From positions 4,959,966 to 5,023,965 of the forward strand of contig ML058433.1 of NCBI GenBank assembly GCA_003013855.2: a stretch of 64,000 nucleotides of DNA, given 5' to 3'. Positions 56,122 through 64,000 of the stretch are shown here, piece by piece. Source of the stretch: Liriodendron chinense. Taxonomy: Eukaryota; Streptophyta; Magnoliopsida; Magnoliales; Magnoliaceae. The translations under genes were made by a program, and so were the position numbers. Below the pieces are notes generated by a model, which ran no database searches, was not told the DNA's origin, and saw only the letters and a program-made list of their open reading frames with translations. Each line of letters opens with the position of its first letter. Position 1 is the first letter of the stretch.

Positions 56122-58063
56122 CTATGAAGTTCGGAACTCCAGAACAGCATGAGAGCCTTCTTTAGATATCATCTTGATCAAAGCCACCCTCTCTTCCTCC
56201 CAATGAATTGAATCATCTTTCACCTCTTTAAGAGCAGCTCTCTCTTTCTCCAAGTTCTCGGTGACCTCTTTGAGCTGCAACTTGGACTCAGTGAGCTGCT
56301 GCTCTAAAGAAATCTTATCTTGACGGAAGATCTCTCTTTCTTTCTCAACATTCTCCTTCATTTCAGCGAGGCGAGCAAGCTTTAGATCCAACGCTTGATA
56401 CCTTCCAGTCAAAGCCTGGATCTTACCAATGAGGATCTTCTTCTCCTCATTTATCTTGGCGATTAAAGTTTCACTAGCCTTTAAAACTTGATCCCTTCCT
56501 TGGATTGCATTATCAATGGCCTTCTTATTCTCTTCTGCCTCGTTTATAATTTGACAAGCAGCATGATGTCGCGTCTCGTTCTTATAATGAGGTCCAAGCC
56601 CTGCTTAAAAAGTTAAAGGGAATATTACAAAAGGTATGAACGCCTCTTTAAAATAACATGAGAAATAGTGAAATCTAAAGTATACCGAGACCATTCTCAT
56701 CCTAGCATCCAGAGAGAGATTTTCTGGACTGGGTTCCGGAAGAGCTCCAAAAGATTGTGGAGTGACGTTATCAAAAAGGAACTTGCAAATAGGATGCAAG
56801 TGGCCTGGAGTGGTGAAAGTCCCAACTCCGGAAGGTTGAGCCACGACCATTCCTCCCCCAGTAGTATTTGGCTCTCGAATAGTAGCCAGCTCTTGAGCAG
56901 GGGCCAACTCGCGAGCAGCGACATGCTCGCGATTCCCTTTATTTGATGGATGACTAGGCCCCGGCCCATCATCCGTTGGAGAATTGTCAATAATATCGAT
57001 AACCGGTTGCTCTGGAGGAATAACCGGAGTAGGGACTGCGGCCACAGTAGCTTCAGCTGAGGCCTCAGGAGGGTCGTATGGCTGCAAGCCGCGAGAGGGT
57101 CATCTGTTTGCTCGGATGGTTGGGAGGGACCAGTCACCTGTCTTCTTCTGCCTCTTCAAGGTGGTGCCTCTCAAACGAGGGAGGACTCCTCTATCTCTTT
57201 TCTCTCCACTACCATTATTTCTTCTTTAGAAATGATATTAGAGTCAGCAAGTCGTTGAAGTGTGAGGGAAGATGTGATGTTTCTTACGTCCGCCGATAGC
57301 TTGAAGACTTTGACTATTTTCTCGTGAATTGCACCTCTCGAACTAGGCTTTCTCCCCACCAAAGTACCTGCGATATACCAATCAATAAACTTCAAAGATA
57401 AAATCGCATCAACTAGCTGACCAAGGCAAAAATCTACCAACATTTACAGAAGAAACGATTAACATTATGACCCCTAGGTGTTGAACCCTCATTGGATTTC
57501 CAGTTCTAGAAGACATAAAACCACTATTTTCTCCAACTGGGATAATTCGAAGAAGGATTTCCTAAGATATAATTATCTCGATGCCAATAGCACAAGTACT
57601 ACCAGCTTTCGCTGGACAAAGCCTTCTTTAATTGGAACATCCTTAAGAACTCATCGGCAATTAGTTCTCCATTACTAGCTTGTTTCCAGAGGACGTAGGC
57701 ACTTAATACTACTCTCCAACCATTTAGGATGAGCTGCCTAGGAGAAATTTTGTATATGCGAAGGACATCTTGAATAAAAGGGTGAAGAGGGAGACGTACG
57801 CTAAGTTCGAAAAAATATTTGTACATGGCGATGCACCCTGACGGTGGCGAATTGGTAGTTTCCCCTTCTTCATGTAATCTAAGGGTAATTGAGTCTGGGA
57901 TCCGATATCTTTCTCTCATTTCTCCTAATTCTTCCTCTCTCATTATAGTAGGGTACCTGAATGCGGAATACTTCCCGGTAGGTACCCGTATGTTATTCGA
58001 GAAGGAGGAATCCGGAGTTTCGTCCCCCAGAGGAACGGCCTCATTATCAGATCCTTGCGCCAT
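56122..58063 (-). pseudogene. Antisense gene of element D: Transposase_28 (putative gypsy-type) protein
   Basis: The start is ATG 58063 (MAQGSDNEAVPLGDE). Residues 60-150 match the Transposase_28 pattern: KYFFELSVRLPLHPFIQDVL, LILNGWRVVLSAYVLW, then after an in-frame TAG near 57599 the NYILGNPSSNYPSWRK stretch. Later segments are 57443-57171, a Pro-rich linker at 57087-56605, and a coiled coil at 56412-56122 (KEREIFRQDKISLEQQL). Breaks between segments may be introns or lesions. The name is historical; no transposase activity is implied. The type is known from antisense ORFs of Tat elements. Confidence 0.72.
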
Positions 58064-58420
58064 TGGAAGAAAAGAAATATAAAGAAAGAAGAAGAAATAC
58101 CTCAGAAAAGAGGTCTCGCCAAAAGATGGAAAGAGGAAGGAAGGAATTTCACCAGAAACTTTGAAGTAAAGAAATCCTTCACAAGGATTCAAATATATAT
58201 ATGCAATCATTCTTTTGAGATATGAATGACACACGACGATTCTTCATTTGGCACAACAGTTGAATGGGCACACACATTAACTTCTGAAGACACGTGGCGA
58301 GCGCCTCTTCATTTCCCTCGGTCAAAAAGTTGGCGCTCATGTACGGCTTCTCCCCTTCGAAAAACGCGTCAAGCGGTTACATGCGTAGTCAAGTCTTTCG
58401 TTCTGATGCCCAAAACTAAG

Positions 58421-58435
58421 GACTTGGGGGGCATC
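58421..58435 (+). promoter_or_regulatory. Polypurine tract of element D
   Basis: GACTTGGGGGGCATC directly before TGTTGTAAAAC, the same GGGGCATC ending as in the other Tat elements. Confidence 0.7.
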
Positions 58436-59119
58436 TGTTGTAAAACAAAGTTGGTCAAAGGTACTCGCAACCAGCAACTCTCAAACAGTTTTGCATTGCT
58501 TATGTACGACACGCGAGCGCCTTCGAGTATCATAAATTGTGAACAGATAAACATAATACATCGTCTACGAGCCAAGTTGGTCACATCTCATAATTTCTAA
58601 AAGTCTGCTTGCGAAGCCAATTGTCATTCATATTCAAACAGCCTTGGTCTCTAATCGTTTGGTGGGGACGTTCCCCGAGTGATAGTCTCAGCAGCCCATA
58701 TAGCTCGTGAGTTGGCCCACATTAACAGGCTTGTTTGGGTTTGTTTCCACTCATAGTCCCAGATTAAATGAGACCTCCATCAAGAAACATGATCACTCAG
58801 GTGTCTAATCTAATAAGATAGCATCTTATCCCTTGAAATTAGAAAGATCTCAACAGCTTACATAACGGATTAATTTATCCGGACTTGAATAAATAGATGG
58901 CTCCATCGATGACAAAGGTACACAACATCTTGATCCACATTTCACACTTCATCTTAGTTTCGAGCCCATCTCTAACTTAAGCATGGGAGGGCTAACGGCC
59001 ACCAGTTCGCCCCCCTTAGTCTTTCTCTCTTTGATTTTCAGGTGAGGAGAAAGGATTCATCTTTGGGAGGACTATGCATCTAAAGGAAGAAAAGTTGTTA
59101 CCAGAATCTGATATTAACA
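58436..59119 (+). repeat. 3' LTR of element D (684 bp)
   Basis: TGTTGTAAAAC to GATATTAACA. A weak AATAAATAG lies at 58888. The second half matches the insertion at 44663-45260 read on -. The boundary is set by that match and by the TG...CA ends. Confidence 0.7.
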
Positions 59120-62100
59120 GAAGAACTCGAAAAAAAGAAAGAGAGGAGAAGCAGAGCTTCCTTGCTTTTGTCTCTTACTTCCGGTGGCAGCAGAGGATTT
59201 CTCTCTGCCTCTGTCTTTCTTTCTTTCTTGCTCCTTCTTTGCCTCTGTGTTGTGTTGTGTTGTGTTGTCTTTACGTGGGTCTCTTTTTATAAGCATTAGG
59301 AGAGGGACACGTGAGGCTTTTGTAGCAGGTTTGGTTGCTCCGAGCCTAAATCTCATTTGATGACTCACCCTATATGTTAGGGTTGGATAAACCAAAGCTC
59401 AAACGAAAGTATAGGAACAAAAATGCCCCACACATGGCGTGACGGGATTGGGGCACCAGTGCGTAGAACCCTCCAGCGGTTGAAGGACAACCGATTCTGC
59501 CCATAACTGATCAAGCTACTGCCAATTTTGGGCAGAACTGGCTGAGGGACAATTGGCTTTGGGTTAAAGCCATTGTTTCCACAACCATGCAACGAGTTTA
59601 CTACGGTGGCTCAATCCATCCCATCAGTTGTCTACTTGGACTGTTTTTAACTGTGTATCTGTCTTGATCTAGGGCCCACCAAAGATACCACCAAGCCTAA
59701 GCGGACAATGTTTTAATAGCGAGGTGTCTACAGACTCACAGTTCCTCATTTATGGTATCCAGCGTACCTTAGATTCAGAGATTTTTTACTAGCTCTCCAA
59801 ACATATCATTGCACCTCTCCACACTATTCCATTCCATATTATGAATATACCATGCCCGGCATGCCACTTCTCCCATAGTCCACCTTTTTATTCCGTTACA
59901 CCATGATACATGCTTATGAGCTTTTACGTTTAGGAATTTTCCTTATATGCACCAAAGGTATCTTATAACCCCCAAAATATACTCTCATTTTAAAAGTAAA
60001 CCTTACTACACTGCCTGTGCCCTTATGGTACTTTTTGTTCCGTAGGACGAAAATGTCTCCGACAACAACTCTTCTAACTCTTCTTTTACAATAACTCTTT
60101 GGCAATCTTCTGTGTTTTTTTATTATTCTTCAACAATCTTTTGTCCTTTCAGACTATTCTCTTGAGCAATCTTTGGTGCTTTTGCCTGTGAAAGAGTCTC
60201 TCTTAAAATAGCTTTATTAGATGATTGATGCCACAGAAAGGTAAACTTTGAGTCAGAAGATGACAAACCAAACGGCTCTCGATGGAGGCAAGATTGGAAA
60301 GCTTATCAAATTACCCTTATAACAAGTTTAAGATTGCTCAAATTCGAGATGCAACGAGAGAGATCCGGTCTGTTTAACAAAATGAGCGGTGCTGACTGTG
60401 CAAGCAACGTGGGTTACGTCATCAAAGACTTTTTTGAGCCCACTTATCAAACAGTTTCCAAATGAGATGATTTCAATTTTATTTGAAAGTCTGTCGAATT
60501 ATCTTTCCAATGAATTTAAGATTACCCCTGTCCAACCATAATGAGGGAATTATAGGCATTTCATAGGATCATGCAATGCTGGAAGATATCACAAGGGCCT
60601 TCTAAAGTATAGAGGTATTTTGGTCCCGAAAAGTATAAAATCCCTTCCATACTCGCGTGAAGGTAAACAAACGTAAGTTTTTAAAAGAAATCCTGCACTA
60701 AAGAAAAATAAGTTTTTGAAAAGGGAGTAATTTGGGGCCTTCCACTGGTGAATCTAGGAAAGAAGAAACTCCCAACAATTTAATTTTTTTTTTTAATTTT
60801 TTAATTTTTATTTTATGCGCATGCCGATTTTACATTTGATCAGTAGCCATACAATGAATGAAGAAATCTTGCAAAGAGATCCAAGAAGGTTGCCTCAGGA
60901 GGTCAATTGATTGCCAGCTTGAATATGATATCTGTTAATGATGGATGGTTGTGGTGAAGACACTATACATCAAGCTGCGGCTGCCGGAGCACACGTGCAT
61001 TGCATTGCATTGCAGGAAACACATTCGCACACATGAGCAGGTCGGGAGGTTTTTAAACCAAACGTCAGCCCTTGATGATGAATTCCCATACGGCTTTTCA
61101 ATGGCTGAAAATAGTTTAAAGTTACAATTGATATAGATTTTCGATCTTGATTTAAAATATGGTTTCTTGATGTGTAAGGTGTGTTTCTGTCTTTGATCTC
61201 CCCTATATGCGGACGCGCGCACCCACACATGCCAAAATTCAAATAAATTTACTTAAATTTAATCGACTAAATTTTGGTAATTCCTGAGACTACGTCTTAT
61301 TCCGAAAATCATATTAACGAAACAATCCTAACATCTGATTCGGGGCCACTTGTTTGTTGAAACAGGACCGTTGGATATTTCCATTTGTAACCATCCAATA
61401 AATGTCCATCAATCATATATATAAATACAGCATAACTTTTTGTTCATGACACATCTAAGTTGAGGCACACAATTTTAGTTGAATTAGATTTTTTTTAAAA
61501 AAATTTGTCAGTGCCTGTGCCACGGTATTAAAATTTTACTCAGGGTAGAAGCACTTCCTAAGGGACCCACTCCCATGCATCTTAATTGATTTGCATGGTG
61601 CAAAAGTTCAAAATGAAAAATGGATGTATGCAAACCAATCAGGGTGAGGCTGCTATAGGTACAAATCACCTTTTCCACCGTTGATTGTGGAAAAGCGCAA
61701 ATCAGGTCCACATCTTTCTCTTCTCCCAATGGAAAAAGTAGTTTTGTCCTTTTGACAAATTGAGCTCAGACAAACAATTGCCAGTGACTAATTCCCTCCA
61801 CAAATAATTATCTTGGTTTTGGAACCAATATCCACGACATAGGACAGGAAAAAAAAAGTGTACAAGACAAAACCCAAGGAGAAAAATATCAATTTTTCCA
61901 CCACACATCAATGGAGTGGACCCCAACGACCCCAACATTTCAAGTCATATCAATCTTTCCACCGCACATCAATGGGCCCCACCATTCAAGCCAGCGAGTT
62001 ACTGTTGAGGATAGCGGCAAGCTCCGTAACCTGGACGCAGGTATGTATAGAAAGCGTTAGTGTAAAGATCGAAATTAGGGATGGCAATGGATCGGTCCGA

Positions 62101-62640
62101 GAGGCAACCCGCTTCTAGGCCTAGTTGAATGGGTTGCCAGTCGGGCTGGGGGTAGAAATTGTGGCCCGTTTTAAGTTAAATGCATCGGACTCAGGTTGAT
62201 CTCCACTGGACCAGAAACCCCGGCTGACGTAGGTTATCAAATGGCCCGATAAGACTCGAGCCAACTCAAAATCCAAGAAACAAAATAATAGAACACAAGT
62301 CTAGATACACATATGATGTGCGTATGTATGCATATGTGCATGCAATGGCCCAATTTTCTATCGTTAAACCTGAGTTTGGTGATGATGGGCCATGCCGGGT
62401 CTGTTTGGTCCAACCCAGATTAATTACAATTAATTCTGTCGGTTTGGGTGGGACCACGTAGTTAACATACAATCATGTACGTCCACATATGTTTGCATAA
62501 ATAAATACATGTTTATGTATGAATTGCAGACACACACACACACAAACGGACTGGAATCGGCTACAACACCTGATTTATCCGCAGCACGTACACCGAGCTC
62601 TGTGGGTCCACACCATGTTGTATGTGTAAATCTACTCCCT
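59120..62640. other. Intergenic region
   Basis: AT-rich sequence without a gene I can support. It contains short simple repeats (TGTTG at 59245-59262, CATTG at 60998-61013, CA at 62529-62545), a T/C-rich stretch at 59205-59240, and a possible half of a hAT-like repeat beginning TAGGGATGGCAATGG near 62078. Its inverted partner was not found. Confidence 0.55.
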
Positions 62641-63000
62641 CCATCAATTTAGAACCCTTAATTTTAACCGTACATAGATTAAAAAAAAAAAAACTCGGAT
62701 GGGCCACACCAAATGGGAACAATGTAAAATTGCTCCTAAAATCACTAAGTTCAGTTCCCGTGGTGTGGTGTGGCCCACCTGAGTTTTGGATCGGTCTGAT
62801 TTTTGTATTTCACTTCATCCAGCTGTAACATGTGATTAATGGGTTTGATGAAAGATACACCCATGATGGCCCCACAAGCAAACCTACCGTTGGCATCCCA
62901 TCCTCATTGTTTCCCATGGTGCGGCCCACCTGAGTGGTCGATCTGGCTTTTTTTTACCCCAGGATCTGGCCCACTGATGCAGGGGTGGATTTTACAGATA
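62640..63000. repeat. MITE-like GTGGCCCACCTGAG repeats
   Basis: GTGTGGCCCACCTGAGTTTTGG (as GTGGCCCACCTGAG) at 62766, GCGGCCCACCTGAGTGG at 62920 and GGGCCACACC at 62700, the last in inverted orientation. They resemble the repeat fragments at 16767-17152. They lie in the 3' flank or intron of the glucanase gene. Confidence 0.45.
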
Positions 63001-63120
63001 CAACTGGTAGGCCCCACTGGTGTTGTAGACGATTCATGTCCCGCACAAACTGATCATATACGTACATGTATGCACGCACACATAAATACATGCACAACCA
63101 TAAATAAAAATAAAATAAAC

Positions 63121-63126
63121 ACTCAC
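63121..63126 (-). other. Splice donor of the glucanase gene
   Basis: Minus strand GTGAGT follows TTCAGTGATCCCA, so the exon ends one base into the Ser codon of FSDPS. Reading on gives 57 non-homologous residues and then a stop, as expected for intron sequence. Confidence 0.75.
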
Positions 63127-64000
63127 TGGGATCACTGAAAGTAACGAGGCCAGTGCCCTTGAAGTCACAGTTCCAGTAGTTCCTCCCATGCATCTGGTAG
63201 TAGGCATTCATTGCATAAGACGCATGCGCATGCAGCTTGTTGGGCTCATAGCAACCCCCCTTCTCAACCAACTCCCTACAATCTACCCCACCGGGCCCAC
63301 AACAGAAATCCAACACAGCCTGCACAACCTTCTCATCCGCATGTGGCTTGGCCACACACCACACAGATGCCCCTCTAGGCCCCACCTTCTCCTCAATACC
63401 CAATTTCCCCCCACCGCTACAAAAGCTGCACCGCAACTCCACCTCATACACCTGCGTACCATCCCCATTCAATATACCAAAATTCCTCTCACTCACACTA
63501 CCTTCCTTCTTATTCTCATTGAACAGTGCAAACACGTACACCTCCACCTTCTCCTTAGGCCTCATGGGTGTTCCCACCTGCGAATCCGCACGCTCGATCA
63601 GCCTCGTGTTGTATGTCCTCGCATTCGCCAGCGTCGCCGCTGTATCTCCTGGATCACCCTTTGATGGCCATCCGGACTCCGAAATAGTGATCTCGACCGT
63701 CCGGTTCTCCCCGATAGCCATGATCGCGGACCTGACTGCGTCGATCTGCGCATCAAGCATGTTGGTGTACACGTAGCCATTGGGATCATGCACCCCGGTC
63801 CCGTTCCCAAGCAATGCATACTCGAGGTCAATCCTCGACGGGTTGTCACGGTAGGCAAAGTAAGGGTAGGCGTTGATCATGAAAGGCGAGCCGGTATCTG
63901 CAAGGAACTCGACAATTGCTGTCATTGTTTGTACCAGGTTCGGCGCAAATTCAGATGCGGATGGAGGGAACGATGATGCAAGGACTGCCATGCTGTGCGG
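63127..64000 (-). CDS. Glucan endo-1,3-beta-glucosidase, GH17 with X8 domain (partial)
   Basis: 291 codons are open to the window edge; the 5' part is outside. The GH17 barrel's C-terminal half shows MAVLASSFPPSA, FMINAYPYFAYRDNP, NMLDAQIDAVRSAI and the signature ISESGWPSKGD with the nucleophile Glu. The proton-donor Glu lies upstream, outside the window. VYVFALFNENKK and ERNFGILNGDG complete the barrel. After a short linker the X8 (CBM43) domain has ASVWCVAKPHADEKV, FCCGPGGVDC, KGGCYEPN and YWNCDFKGTG. Such enzymes cut callose in the cell wall, often at plasmodesmata, and may carry a GPI signal in the last exon, which I did not find. FCCG has an extra Cys beside the usual one. No lesions, so it is probably a live gene. 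Confidence 0.88.

Larger units (their letters stand above)
55133..59119 (+). mobile_element. Element D: remnant of another Tat element
   Basis: Integrase tail on +, a Transposase_28-type antisense gene on -, a PPT and a 3' LTR. This order matches elements 1 and 3, but the sequences are unrelated outside conserved motifs. The left part is cut by copy C. After the LTR the flank reads gaaga. Confidence 0.75.

Noticed and set aside
56668..56946. Plus-strand ORF opposite the Pro-rich linker of element D
   Set aside because: Shadow of the minus-strand antisense gene.
59074..59395. Short ORFs on both strands just right of element D
   Set aside because: Low-complexity T/C-rich and TGTTG repeats; no homologous motif.
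59914..60105. 63-codon basic minus-strand ORF
   Set aside because: Short, in AT-rich sequence, no motif or neighbour support.
60935..61228. Minus-strand ORF considered as the last exon of the glucanase gene
   Set aside because: It contains CSGSRSLMYS, but no good splice acceptor in the right phase precedes it and the distance is over 2 kb. Not supportable by eye.
62078..62300. hAT transposon beginning TAGGGATGGCAATGG
   Set aside because: No matching inverted end or 8-bp duplication found downstream, so it is only noted within the intergenic entry.

Overview
The window is nuclear DNA from a flowering plant. About 59 kb is a pile of nested Ty3/gypsy LTR retrotransposons, and the only recognisable host gene is a partial one at the right edge. 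The large elements fit the Tat/Ogre lineage: a second, plant-type RNase H before integrase, very long 3' non-coding regions with tandem arrays, polypurine tracts ending in GGGGCATC, primer-binding sites starting TGG-GACTC, and genes on the strand opposite to gag-pol (antisense ORFs, aORFs). Short GC-rich interspersed repeats containing GTGGGCCCACC-type and CACACCGTCCATC-type strings flank the elements. From memory these resemble repeats of magnoliids such as Magnoliaceae and Lauraceae, so a magnoliid is a tentative guess only.

Layout. 1-16766: Tat element 1 on the minus strand, with its 3' LTR cut by the window edge, aORFs on + (1579-6784), pol and gag on - (7218-14169), PBS, and a 2.2-kb 5' LTR (14553-16766). 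16767-17152: repeat-like host spacer. 17153-23155: 'copy A', the 3' third of a family-X Tat element on -. 23190-23777: end of a chromovirus-type LTR sitting at a recombination-like junction. 23778-48449: element 3, a roughly 25-kb family-X element on +, with the 5' LTR reduced to its last 135 bp, gag-pol 24178-32410, antisense genes on - (33485-38420), a 3' region carrying two solo-LTR-like insertions, and an intact 1542-bp 3' LTR. 48450-55132: 'copy C', the 3' end of an older family-X element, interrupted by a solo LTR. 55133-59119: 'element D', a different Tat element reduced to the integrase tail, a Transposase_28-type aORF, a PPT and a 3' LTR. 59120-63126: intergenic sequence. 63127-64000: a partial beta-1,3-glucanase gene (GH17 plus X8) on -.

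Chronology read from the nesting: D is oldest, C inserted into D, element 3 inserted into C, and small solo LTRs then inserted into element 3 and C. Copy A is an inverted partner of the 3' end of element 3 (about 6 kb of shared sequence) and is joined to it through the chromovirus LTR fragment. All pol genes carry stops or frameshifts, so none is autonomous as read.

The most interesting signal is the antisense gene system. Three Tat elements carry three different antisense gene types: a plant mobile domain, a plant mobile domain plus a DUF7745-like gene, and Transposase_28. Elements 1 and 3 have a TATA box in the 3' region reading toward the aORFs. In both families the LTR and the antisense promoter share a family-specific GC-rich palindrome. 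Several aORFs have splice-acceptor-like sequence just before an ATGGC start. Boundaries and homologies here were read by eye; no alignment or database search was run.
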